Shown here piece after piece: positions 6,305-14,567 of a DNA stretch of 25,121 nucleotides (position 1 is the stretch's first letter; each line of letters starts with the position of its first letter). Source of the DNA: CAYQUC01 sp964420605 (GTDB taxonomy: Bacteria; Pseudomonadota; Gammaproteobacteria; UBA6429; Thiohalophilaceae); NCBI GenBank assembly GCA_964420605.1, contig CAYQUC010000047.1, forward strand, positions 1 to 25,121, written 5' to 3'. The translations under genes and the position numbers were made by a program. Under the pieces are notes generated by a model. The model did not search any database. It saw only the letters and a list, made by a program, of their open reading frames with translations, and was not told the DNA's origin.

Positions 6305-8854
6305 TTATTCTAACCGAATGGCGAATAAATCGGATTTAGTTGCTTGTGTATTTGGCACAAATGATTCCCATACAATGGTGGTTTTACCATCCAAGCTGGT
6401 TGTAATATCAATATTTTGAACGTTCGTTGCTGTAATACTGTGAGTTATCGTTTGCCACCCTATGCCGAGCTTATAACGTTTAATGTAAATATTCGAATTT
6501 GCTTCCCACACAACGGTTATAATATCACGAGCGCCTTTATAGAATTTAAAGAAAGTTGCACTTACTGACTCTAGTGCTTCTGTCGTTGACCATCCTGCTA
6601 CTAGTGGATCGTATTCAGCATAATTAATCCCATTAACATCAATTGAAACAACGAGTTTCTGACCAGAGGGAAAAGCAGCTACACCTTCTTCTTTACCGTT
6701 AAAACCACCACTAACAATAGAACTGTTAATACTACTACTAACAATATGAGGTAAACTCGGCACTGAATCTTGATTAGGATTAAAAATTGATGTCCTGTTG
6801 CTATTATTAGCACCCCAGCCAAAAACAAAATTATCTCCTGAACTATCTGATATTAATCCTCCTCCATAAGTAGGTTTATCGAGTTGAAATAATTTAGTCG
6901 GGCTTGATGGGAGTAGCTGCGCTACCATGGCTCTTCTCTCAAAGGTATTATAAGGTAAATTACGAGTTTCACTATAAAGCACAATAATATTGTCTGCACT
7001 ATCTGAATTTATTGAAGCCTCTGTTTCCCTTAAATTATCTCCAATCGATGGTACTGTACTGCTTATTCGTCGTTTACGATTCCATATAGTTTTAAATGTG
7101 CCATCATTGGATTTTAATTGCCGCATATTAAGAAAATGATCATTCGTTGTTAATGTCGTATCCACTTCAGACCAAGCTACAGTGACAGTACCATCACCTG
7201 AACGGTGTACCGATGCTACATTAGGATAAAGATTATCTATTGATTGTGTTTCGGAACCTTGATGAATCATTTCCGGTGCTACCCAAGTTTCGGTTCCGTT
7301 TGCAACTTCTGACCATTTAGAAACAATGATAGAAGAGTGATCGCTTGGTAAAATATTATCAATATTTCGCCAAACAAGCATGTGGTTATCATTGCTATCA
7401 GTGACTAGAGCAGATATTTCTCTCGCGGAATGTCCAATAGTATCAAACGTAGCAGTTACAATATTAGATGTGATATCCGTTGGATTTGGATCCCAAGCCC
7501 CACCAGTTGCACTAGGTCGATAGATTCTACTCATTATTAATTTTTTTGTTGCTGCTGCATTATTTTTAAGCCAAACAGCATGAACTGAACCATCTTTTTT
7601 CGTTGTTAAATGGACAGCAGCTTTAATATAAAAACTATGCACAGCTAAACCCACACCGAATGGAATAGCCGTGCTACCTAACTTACCATCACCAGTATAA
7701 AAAGTACTCAACACTATTTCAGTATCGTTTCCATTAGGGGCTAAAGAATTACCTGCCGCATCTAAAATCGTAGCAAGATTTTTTAATGTAACCGTGTAAG
7801 TATCTAGTAAATTTAATGGTGAAGTGGGTGTAAAAACAACAGTATCAAGTGAGTTATTACTAAATACCCCTTCGACTGGATGGCCTAGTTCATTGGTAAC
7901 ACTAAAATTAGATATTCCATTGATTATTAAACCAATTGAATTGAAATTCATTTTTTCTGGAGTGCCATTACTATTTATAAACGTCACACTTATCACGGAA
8001 TCGTGCGCAACATTTTTTGTACCGCCCACAGGGGTTGCACTTTTGATAATTGGTGAAAACGTATCTTTCGGAGCCGCCTCGGTAGTAAATGTAAATACTT
8101 TTTCTATATCAAGTGGATTGTGAGCTGGACTGTTATCTTGAATACCTGTTTTTATGGTTACTATATAGTCTGTATTTTCTTCTATCGTATTTTCTGGTGA
8201 CGCATTTAGTGCAGCACTCCACCTAACTTTATTGGGTTCGTTAACTTTATCGACAATAACGAATGTTCCTCCCGTTACTGCATTCCCCGTTATTAGGTTT
8301 TTAATAATAACAGTGAAATCATTAAACGAGCTTTCAAACATGTCTTCATCAAATATCAGATAGATACTTAAACCAGCAGTAACACCGAGATTAGGCGTAC
8401 CATCACATTTTGGAATACACGTTAACAGTTTAGGTGGTACATTATCCTCTGTTGTAAACGTCCAATTTTGTTCAACTAGAAAATTATTAGCGGTATCTTT
8501 AATCGTGTTTTGTAACGTAACAGTATAGTCTGTATCCCCCTGTAAGCTTGTTCCACTAGCTGGGCGAAACGTTGCTGTTCTTAAACTTGGTTCATAGTTA
8601 ATAGTGCCACCATTATTTGGTTCAACAATAAACCCATTTTCTACCGATTGCTTGTCCATTGCTTCGCTAAACGTAACCGATATTTGTTCTGATACTAAAA
8701 CAGTTTGACCAACAGGAGGTGTTTCGGGAAGTGCCTTTATAACGGTTGGTAGCGTTTCATCAGAATTTGGTAAACTATTGTTGTCACTGCTACATGACAG
8801 TAAAAACAATGAAACCAAAAGTAAACTAAAATTAATTGTTAAAAATCCCTTCAC
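6305..8854 (-). CDS. large lipoprotein with SbsA-type Ig-like (Big_5) domains
   Basis: 849 residues. The N-terminus is a lipoprotein signal (basic MKGF, hydrophobic core, lipobox LLSC with Cys21). Ser at +2 predicts sorting to the outer membrane. Three SbsA/Big_5 Ig-like domains follow (about 35-135, 137-258 and 265-388), each with the pattern ISVTFSEAMD... YTVTL... DTANN... FTT. Residues 390-849 contain repeated beta-strand blocks with W-rich motifs (HAVWLKNNA, HMLVWRNID, VTVAWSEVD, ITVVWEANS, TTIVWESF), which suggests a beta-propeller-like surface domain. The start is GTG, chosen because GGGAG lies seven bases upstream. The smaller lipoprotein at 9851 belongs to the same architecture class. 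The ligand is unknown; adhesion or a scaffold role is a guess. Confidence 0.88.
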   Translation of the reverse strand: MKGFLTINFSLLLVSLFLLSCSSDNNSLPNSDETLPTVIKALPETPPVGQTVLVSEQISVTFSEAMDKQSVENGFIVEPNNGGTINYEPSLRTATFRPASGTSLQGDTDYTVTLQNTIKDTANNFLVEQNWTFTTEDNVPPKLLTCIPKCDGTPNLGVTAGLSIYLIFDEDMFESSFNDFTVIIKNLITGNAVTGGTFVIVDKVNEPNKVRWSAALNASPENTIEENTDYIVTIKTGIQDNSPAHNPLDIEKVFTFTTEAAPKDTFSPIIKSATPVGGTKNVAHDSVISVTFINSNGTPEKMNFNSIGLIINGISNFSVTNELGHPVEGVFSNNSLDTVVFTPTSPLNLLDTYTVTLKNLATILDAAGNSLAPNGNDTEIVLSTFYTGDGKLGSTAIPFGVGLAVHSFYIKAAVHLTTKKDGSVHAVWLKNNAAATKKLIMSRIYRPSATGGAWDPNPTDITSNIVTATFDTIGHSAREISALVTDSNDNHMLVWRNIDNILPSDHSSIIVSKWSEVANGTETWVAPEMIHQGSETQSIDNLYPNVASVHRSGDGTVTVAWSEVDTTLTTNDHFLNMRQLKSNDGTFKTIWNRKRRISSTVPSIGDNLRETEASINSDSADNIIVLYSETRNLPYNTFERRAMVAQLLPSSPTKLFQLDKPTYGGGLISDSSGDNFVFGWGANNSNRTSIFNPNQDSVPSLPHIVSSSINSSIVSGGFNGKEEGVAAFPSGQKLVVSIDVNGINYAEYDPLVAGWSTTEALESVSATFFKFYKGARDIITVVWEANSNIYIKRYKLGIGWQTITHSITATNVQNIDITTSLDGKTTIVWESFVPNTQATKSDLFAIRLE

Positions 8855-9070
8855 TGGATGCTCCCTCTGATTCTGAAAATATGTTATTTAAGTATTTAAA
8901 AAATAAGTCTACCGGATATCTACATAATAGGGAATGCAATTCGCGACAAACAAAAAAACAGCCTTTAATAAACTAAGCAATATTCATGAAAGACAAATAA
9001 GGCTCTTCAGAAAAAAGAATGGGGGATAATTAACCGTTTAATAAAATTAAAATCGATTAAAAACAGCAAC
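8855..9070. other. upstream region of the large lipoprotein gene
   Basis: No gene is seen. It contains CGGATATC at 8913-8920, about 60 bp before the lipoprotein start. A similar GGATATCC stands about 50 bp before the second lipoprotein gene (10632-10641), hinting at shared control. I could not settle on a -10/-35 pair. Confidence 0.35.
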
Positions 9071-9267
9071 CTCGTCCATCAAATAATTTAAAATATTTTG
9101 TACCAGCTTCGAGACATCGATGGTATTCAGTAAATTGAACTTAACTTAGTCTGAATTAATTATTCTTAAACACATCATTTTAGATGCAAAATAACCTGTT
9201 TAAGGTGCTATTATCGTCTTATTTTACTTCTTTTATGTTTAACTTAAATTACTTAGCTTGGTCCACC
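9071..9267. repeat. intergenic repeat copy B
   Basis: Left flank CTCGTCCATCAAA is shared with copy D. It is followed by TACCAGCTTCGAGACATCGATGG, AACTTAACTTAG, an imperfect stem-loop at 9165-9204 with perfect 8-bp outer arms CTTAAACA/TGTTTAAG, AATTACTTAGC and TTGGTCCACC. The right end lies about 20 bp after the stop of the antitoxin-like gene at 9289. Against copy C it is missing several bases right of the CAGT block. Confidence 0.7.
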
Positions 9268-9288
9268 CCCCATCTGCGCCAAAAAACA

Positions 9289-9513
9289 TTAGTCTAAATT
9301 AAGCCTCTGTTCAAAATCATCTTCGGTGGGCCGCTCCAAAGGATCACCCTGCCATTGACCAAACAACTTAAAATAATCCGTAGGCCATTGGTTCGACACT
9401 TCTTTTTTAATTAATAACGCTAGATATTTCGACACGCTAAGGTGTGATTGTTTTGCTTTTGCCTGAAATTTTTTTGCTAAATCATCAGGCACATAACAAT
9501 GAATCTGTGGCAT
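9289..9513 (-). CDS. ribbon-helix-helix antitoxin-like protein, no toxin partner
   Basis: 74 residues from the ATG at 9513, chosen because GGAG precedes it by eight bases (a longer frame upstream has no SD). MPQIHCYVPDDLAKKFQAKAKQ gives the first strand and helix of a ribbon-helix-helix fold, and LSVSKYLALLIKKEV gives the second helix. The tail, FGQWQGDPLERPTEDDFEQRLNLD, has the pattern typical of VapB-type antitoxins that bind PIN-domain toxins. The toxin gene usually follows directly, but here only repeat copy B follows, so this is an orphan. It may still act as a DNA-binding repressor or antidote to a toxin elsewhere. Confidence 0.75.
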   Translation of the reverse strand: MPQIHCYVPDDLAKKFQAKAKQSHLSVSKYLALLIKKEVSNQWPTDYFKLFGQWQGDPLERPTEDDFEQRLNLD

Positions 9514-9682
9514 AGTATTTCTCCAAATATATGTGCTATATATGTATTTTGGCAAAACAAATCAGGGAGTACAAAAGTATTCATCCAAATCACTTTATGA
9601 CTTAATTGAAACTATGTATCTTATTGAATAATATAGCTAAATTAAAGAAAGAAGAAAGTGGGTAAATTTTGACTTAACATAT

Positions 9683-9869
9683 TTTTTACCGGGGTTCGGG
9701 TGCATCGATGCTATCCAGTGAATAGCGATAAATTACACTTAACTTAGCCTAAATTACTCTTTCTTAAACACGCTATTTTAGGTATAAAATCACCTGTTTA
9801 AGATAGAATTATTGCCTAATTTCACTTCATTTTTAATTAAAATCAATTACTTAGTTTGGTCCGACCCGC
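9683..9869. repeat. intergenic repeat copy C, overlapping a gene end
   Basis: TTACCGGGGTTCGGG, GCATCGATGCTATCCAGTG, CACTTAACTTAG, a stem-loop at 9763-9802 (18-bp arms with three mismatches, 4-base loop), CAATTACTTAG and TTTGGTCCGACCCGC are in the same order as in copies A and B. Its right end overlaps the last codons of the lipoprotein gene at 9851 and supplies that gene's stop codon. Confidence 0.75.
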
Positions 9870-10585
9870 TTGGCATAACTATTTTGCGAAATTAATATAT
9901 CAGTAAGATCAAACTGTACCGTTTTAGGATCATTACCTTTTAACTTAATGGTCTTGATTGCAACATCAAAATTATTTGCGGGGTTGCTTACATTGGTAAC
10001 AATGATATTGACAACACCATTATTGAATAAGGATTTTTCTAAAATTGCTTCTGAAAACTCAATTGAAATTGTTGGTCTTGCTGTTGCCGTGACAACGTTA
10101 TTAAGCGGTGTTGTTTTTACAATTGTGGGATTTTTTGTTGTTTCAAATTTCCATACATAAGATAAATTTAGTTGATTATTGTTAGTGTCTTTAATATTTT
10201 TCACTAACACTTCATAGCGTGTCGCCTTATCTAAAAAACTATCGATAGTAAATTTTGCAGTTCGAGTATCCAAGTTGTCGTAGTCCACCGAGCCTTGGAT
10301 GGGTGGATCAATACGAGTATCATTATTTCCAAGTTTATAAAGCACAATATTTGATGCATCGGGTTTAAGGATATCCTCGTTAAATGTAACCACGATGTGA
10401 TCAGCAACAGAAACATCGAACATCAATCTATCGCTTGAACCCGGAAAGGTTTTAGTTATAACAGGGGCTTGTTTATCCTCTGGAATACTTGCCGGTAAAT
10501 CGGTGCTGCCACCACCACATGAAGTTAACAGAAAAGTAGTCGTTACAATGCTGATGGCCGAAATTTTTTTTAGATTAATAAGCAC
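9851..10585 (-). CDS. lipoprotein with Ig-like (Big_5) domains, truncated by repeat C
   Basis: 244 residues from a GTG start, with GGGG about nine bases upstream. The signal peptide ends in the lipobox LTSC (Cys23) followed by GGGS, so it should be an envelope lipoprotein, probably in the outer membrane. A full SbsA-type Ig-like domain spans about residues 40-150 (HIVVTFNEDI... YEVLVKNIKDTNNNQL... WKFETT). A second begins at about 153 (PTISIEFSEAI) but stops at SQNSYA, where the family continues with a YxVxI strand and a D-x-x-GN turn. The last residues, RVGPN and the stop, are encoded by repeat C. The gene was probably longer and was cut by insertion or rearrangement. It may still yield a shortened lipoprotein. 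Confidence 0.75.
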   Translation of the reverse strand: MLINLKKISAISIVTTTFLLTSCGGGSTDLPASIPEDKQAPVITKTFPGSSDRLMFDVSVADHIVVTFNEDILKPDASNIVLYKLGNNDTRIDPPIQGSVDYDNLDTRTAKFTIDSFLDKATRYEVLVKNIKDTNNNQLNLSYVWKFETTKNPTIVKTTPLNNVVTATARPTISIEFSEAILEKSLFNNGVVNIIVTNVSNPANNFDVAIKTIKLKGNDPKTVQFDLTDILISQNSYAKRVGPN

Positions 10586-10618
10586 GTTATTACCCCAAGT
10601 TATAGTTAGTAATATTAA

Positions 10619-10647
10619 ATTATATCGTTAACGGATATCCGATTAGG
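10619..10647 (-). promoter_or_regulatory. candidate promoter of the truncated lipoprotein gene
   Basis: TATAAT on the minus strand at 10624-10619 would start transcription near 10612, a leader of about 27 bases. The -35 position (10647-10642, CCTAAT) is poor. A perfect palindrome CGGATATCCG (10632-10641) fills the spacer and may bind a regulator. Confidence 0.35.
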
Positions 10648-10972
10648 TGTGCATAACGAGGGACATCCATGTTGCTAAATGCTGAACTTTGATTATTCGC
10701 TATTGTTACAGATTGATACAATAATTAAGGCAAATTAATGTAGTAAATATGATTAATTGTTAATAGCTAGAGCAATGTTAGCAGTTAAATGAGGCTATCA
10801 TATCGGGGCACTAAATCCTAAAGTAGATTATTTTTGTTTTTTTTCATTAAAAATTTTTAGTCCAACCCCACCCAATGCAAGCGAAAAGTACTATGAGTTT
10901 AAAGCATTAAATTAATTTACATGCCTTGAGTTCGTTCAAAAAGTGCACTTCTTATGTATTTAGAGTTGTTTG
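10648..10972. other. intergenic region after the membrane operon
   Basis: No gene or clear terminator is seen in this stretch between the DUF58 gene end and the lipoprotein promoter. A run at 10859-10873 (TAGTCCAACCCCACC) faintly resembles the right end of the repeat family but lacks the other blocks. Confidence 0.35.
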
Positions 10973-12277
10973 CTACAACCGGCCACTCGATTTAATATCC
11001 ATATAATAATTCACCATGGTGACGGGTAATTTTTCGGGAACAACATCAAGATGTAGTACACCTTCATGATCCAAGCGTTGGTGGGTTTGGCGGCGGTGTT
11101 TGGCGTATTGTTGGGCGGCGGCGTGATCGATGGCGCTGTCAAAATCATCGACGGGTTTTAGTAACATGTCGTCGATTGCGGTTTCTTTTAAACTGGCTAG
11201 TAATACTAAGTGGCGTTTTTGCATTATTTTTATTGCGGGCATTAAATCTTCGGTGTCTTCATCGCGTAGGTTTGTGATTAATACTATTAAAGCGCGGCGA
11301 CGTTGGTGTACCATTAATTTACTCGCGGCTTCGGTGTAGTCTGGCGAGTAACTGCCGGGTTGTAAGTCATAGACTGTATTTAAAATGTGATTAATACTGG
11401 ATATTGATTTTCGGGGTGCCATCCAGCGTTGTTCGCCGCTGAAGGTCATTAAGCCAACGGCATCGCCTTGTCTTAAGGCAACATGGGATAATAATAAAAT
11501 TGCGTTTAGAGTGTGATCGAAATGGCTTAGTTTACCGTCTTCGGCTAGCATTCTACGGCCGCAGTCGACTAAAAATATTATTTGTTGATCGCGTTCTTCT
11601 TGGTAGTCGCGCGAAATTAATTTGCTTAAACGTGATGTTGCTTTCCAATCGACTTGGCGTATTGAATCGCCTTCGCGGTATTCGCGGAGTTGGTGAAAAT
11701 CTTGTCCTTCACCACGACGACGTTTTTTAACGATGCCAATTTGCGATAAACGTTGATCCATGGCAAGTAAGGTGTACTTCATGACTGCTGCAAAATTAGG
11801 ATAAACCCGTACAGACGACTGTCTCCCTATATATTGATTGCGTTTCCAGAAACCCATTAGTGAATGAATTCGGATCTGTGTTTGCTTAAAAGTAAAATCA
11901 CCGCGCTTTAACGGTTTAATTCGATAACTTACTTCGCGCCAGCCATTGGCGGGTAAAATGAATGACATTGGAAGGCCTTCAAAATCGGCATTTTCAGGGT
12001 AATGATCATAGACATCGATTTCGCGATCTTGTGTTGCCGGATTGTGAAAGCGTAACGTCACGGAAATCCAACTGCCAAGTGATAAGGTGTTCATAACATC
12101 ACGACTAACAGTGATTTTTTTGCGTTGTTTTAGACTACTAAAATCGACCAATAAAATAACTGCTAGCAAGCCAATCAGAAATTGCCACCAGACGAGTGCA
12201 CTAACAAAGTAACTCGCAGCAAGTGCCAGTACCAGACAGATAACACCTAAATACACTAATCGCGTTGTTGGGATCAT
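10973..12277 (-). CDS. DUF58 domain protein, last gene of the MoxR operon
   Basis: 434 residues. Two membrane helices lie at about 8-27 and 30-46, then a beta domain, then the DUF58 signature at 195-217 (HQLREYREGDSIRQVDWKATSRL), which opens a vWA-like region (IIFLVDCGRRM about 233-243). DUF58 proteins are constant partners of MoxR ATPases and are thought to form a membrane-anchored chaperone or complex-assembly system. The substrate is usually unknown. It follows the MoxR gene by eight bases. In this vWA region the metal-site motif is DCGRR rather than the classic DxSxS, which is common in DUF58 proteins. Confidence 0.9.
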   Translation of the reverse strand: MIPTTRLVYLGVICLVLALAASYFVSALVWWQFLIGLLAVILLVDFSSLKQRKKITVSRDVMNTLSLGSWISVTLRFHNPATQDREIDVYDHYPENADFEGLPMSFILPANGWREVSYRIKPLKRGDFTFKQTQIRIHSLMGFWKRNQYIGRQSSVRVYPNFAAVMKYTLLAMDQRLSQIGIVKKRRRGEGQDFHQLREYREGDSIRQVDWKATSRLSKLISRDYQEERDQQIIFLVDCGRRMLAEDGKLSHFDHTLNAILLLSHVALRQGDAVGLMTFSGEQRWMAPRKSISSINHILNTVYDLQPGSYSPDYTEAASKLMVHQRRRALIVLITNLRDEDTEDLMPAIKIMQKRHLVLLASLKETAIDDMLLKPVDDFDSAIDHAAAQQYAKHRRQTHQRLDHEGVLHLDVVPEKLPVTMVNYYMDIKSSGRL

Positions 12278-12285
12278 AACGGCTG

Positions 12286-13287
12286 TTACAACCTTGGTGC
12301 GTCAACTGCATCGAGTAAGGCCAGCAATATACTGTCGGCACTTTGTCCTTCAATTTCCATTTCAGGTGACAAAATAATTCGGTGGCGAAGTGCAGCAATG
12401 GTTATATTTTTTATATCATCGGGTGTGACAAAATCATTACCATTTAATAATGCGGCTGCGCGTGCGGCGCGTACTAACGATAAACCACCTCGTGGTCCGG
12501 CACCAACCATGATACCAGGCCAATTTCGGGTCTGTCTGACAATACTCACGGCATAGTCTGATACTCGTTCATCGATTTGCATCGTGGCGACAATTTTCTG
12601 AATGTTAATAATGACTTGGCTATTAACCACCGCTTTGACGGCATCAACATCAATTGAGTCACCTATTTTTCCTGCTGTTATTTTTCGCACCAAATTTTTT
12701 TCATCTTGGTCGCTGGGGTAGTCGATTAATACTTTTAATAAAAATCGATCTAACTGTGCTTCTGGTAACGGATAGGTGCCTTCTTGTTCCAGTGGATTTT
12801 GAGTTGCGAGGGTCATAAAAGGCAGGTCGAATGCCATCGCTTTGCCTTCAATCGTGACTTGTTGCTCTTGCATCACTTCTAATAATGCAGCCTGTGTTTT
12901 TGCTGGGGCACGATTTATTTCATCGGCTAATAATAAATTAGTAAACACTGGGCCACGGCGAATTCGAAAACTCTCGGATTTCATGTCATACATCGCATGA
13001 CCGGTAATATCACTCGGCATTAAATCCGGGGTAAACTGAATTCGAGAAAAGCTGCCATTAAATGTTTGTGCTAGTGCGCGTACTAATAATGTTTTACCGA
13101 GTCCAGGAACCCCTTCGATGAGTACATGTCCACCGGCAAATAATGCGATCAAAACCTGATCAATTACGTCACTTTGCCCTATTACGGCTTTGCTTACTTC
13201 GGCTCGTAAACTTTGCGCTATTTCACATGCTTTGGCAATACTGAGTGCTGCTGAATTATCCATTGGAGTTTCCGTTGAGTCATTCAT
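12286..13287 (-). CDS. MoxR-family AAA+ ATPase
   Basis: 333 residues, the usual size for MoxR. Walker A is GVPGLGKT at 59-66, Walker B is LLLADE at 118-123, and sensor 1 is in TLATQNPLEQEGTYPLPEAQLDRF (159-182), all intact. C-terminal lid motifs (GPRGGLSLVRAARAAAL, FVTPDDI) are typical. MoxR ATPases act as chaperones that mature or insert metal- or membrane-associated complexes together with vWA/DUF58 partners. It overlaps the end of the DUF4350 gene by ATGA, so translation is coupled. A second in-frame Met eight codons in is an alternative start. Confidence 0.95.
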   Translation of the reverse strand: MNDSTETPMDNSAALSIAKACEIAQSLRAEVSKAVIGQSDVIDQVLIALFAGGHVLIEGVPGLGKTLLVRALAQTFNGSFSRIQFTPDLMPSDITGHAMYDMKSESFRIRRGPVFTNLLLADEINRAPAKTQAALLEVMQEQQVTIEGKAMAFDLPFMTLATQNPLEQEGTYPLPEAQLDRFLLKVLIDYPSDQDEKNLVRKITAGKIGDSIDVDAVKAVVNSQVIINIQKIVATMQIDERVSDYAVSIVRQTRNWPGIMVGAGPRGGLSLVRAARAAALLNGNDFVTPDDIKNITIAALRHRIILSPEMEIEGQSADSILLALLDAVDAPRL

Positions 13288-14567
13288 ATTAATTTCCTTA
13301 ACCGTTCGAGTATTTGAATTATGATATAAAATTCTTGTTCTTTTTTTGCGTATGTTGATTTAAATGCAAGCTCAACATTTTCTAAGCTGATTCCAGTTTG
13401 TTTTGATAAGCGAGTATACAATTCCATCTCTGTTAATGCGTTCCAATTTGGATGACGTTGCGTTATTTTCTCGTGTAATGCATTTCTGGTTTCATGGATT
13501 AAATCTTCACTGAATTTATTCTTCCACAAAAATTGTCCGCTGGCACGAATATGCTCAATTAAATTACGACGATAGCTTGAAACTATAGGGTATTGTGCGC
13601 CAAAACGGGGTAAGACTGACCATATCCAAATGGCTATTATAAAGAACAATGCCAAAAATGGTGCCCATAAATGCTTGGCGAGCCATACATACAGTGGTGG
13701 CGAATCACCTCTGTACACTATCCAAACTTTACCGCTGTTATTACTAAAGTGAACTAAATACCAAAAGAAAGCGGCGTGGTCATTTTTTTGTAATTGTGTA
13801 TTAGTTAAAAATTGATAATCACTTAATACTGTCACTAAACCCTTACCCTTGACGTATTCTATTAAGTGCGCGCCATTTTCACCATTAACAACCCAATTTG
13901 CTTTATCGTCATTTCCGGTTGTTAACCAAATGGACGGATTAAAGGCGACCATGCTTTTTTCACGTTCACTTGTGATTGTTATCGCTATTGGTTTGAAGTC
14001 AAAATTGGTGCTGACTTCGCAATTTTTTTCATCGCTTGCAGGGTCATTACTGGCTATATCACTATCGGTAGTTTTATCATCTGTATTCGTATCGTGTTGT
14101 TGATCTTTACTGCAATTAAACTCTGTTGTTATGTCCAGATCGTCATCGTCATTATTTTTTCTATTGACTGAAATTTTTAGTTTCTTAAGAAATGGATCTT
14201 GTAAGTCACTATTTTTATCCAACTTTGGCCATGCCACAATAATTAAATGCCCTCCCGACTCAACCCAGCCCATCATTTTATCACGTAGTTCTGCTCCGAT
14301 ATCATAACGTCGTGTGGTTAATAATATAATATCTTTTCGCTCGGGCATTTGTTTTAATTTGAGCATACTAACAAGGCTTTCTGATTCTATCCCTGATTCT
14401 TCTAAAAAGCGTTGTGCGACTAATAATGGGTTAAAAACGGCCTCACCTTTTAAACCGATGTCGCGTTCCGAATCGCGTTGTTCAAATAATGTAAAAAATA
14501 GCGCTACTAAAATACCACTAAGCAGCAGTACCAAAAAAACCAACGTGATTGATAATTTTTTATTCAT
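13284..14567 (-). CDS. DUF4350 domain membrane protein
   Basis: 427 residues with an N-terminal membrane helix (about 7-27) and a second at about 300-320 (WAPFLALFFIIAIWIWSVL). Between them is a periplasmic domain of DUF4350 type (FNPLLVAQRFLEESGIESE... GGHLIIVAWP... GLVTVLSDYQFL... HAAFFWYLV), related to GATase-like folds in this operon class. An acidic, Asp/Thr-rich insertion at about 137-185 interrupts the domain and looks disordered. The C-terminal cytoplasmic part is helical and basic (YRRNLIEHIRASGQFLWK). It starts directly after the stop of the DUF4129 gene (TAAATG) and overlaps moxR by four bases. Confidence 0.85.
   Translation of the reverse strand: MNKKLSITLVFLVLLLSGILVALFFTLFEQRDSERDIGLKGEAVFNPLLVAQRFLEESGIESESLVSMLKLKQMPERKDIILLTTRRYDIGAELRDKMMGWVESGGHLIIVAWPKLDKNSDLQDPFLKKLKISVNRKNNDDDDLDITTEFNCSKDQQHDTNTDDKTTDSDIASNDPASDEKNCEVSTNFDFKPIAITITSEREKSMVAFNPSIWLTTGNDDKANWVVNGENGAHLIEYVKGKGLVTVLSDYQFLTNTQLQKNDHAAFFWYLVHFSNNSGKVWIVYRGDSPPLYVWLAKHLWAPFLALFFIIAIWIWSVLPRFGAQYPIVSSYRRNLIEHIRASGQFLWKNKFSEDLIHETRNALHEKITQRHPNWNALTEMELYTRLSKQTGISLENVELAFKSTYAKKEQEFYIIIQILERLRKLI

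Noticed and set aside
9114..9869. Gene-plus-repeat units resembling integron cassettes with attC sites
   Set aside because: GTTAAGT on the minus strand fits the attC R' consensus GTTRRRY, but no matching RYYYAAC stands at the other end in all copies, the conserved blocks extend well past the would-be crossover point, and no integrase is visible.
10859..10873. Possible further copy of the intergenic repeat
   Set aside because: Only a TCCAACCCC-like run resembles the right end. None of the internal blocks are present.
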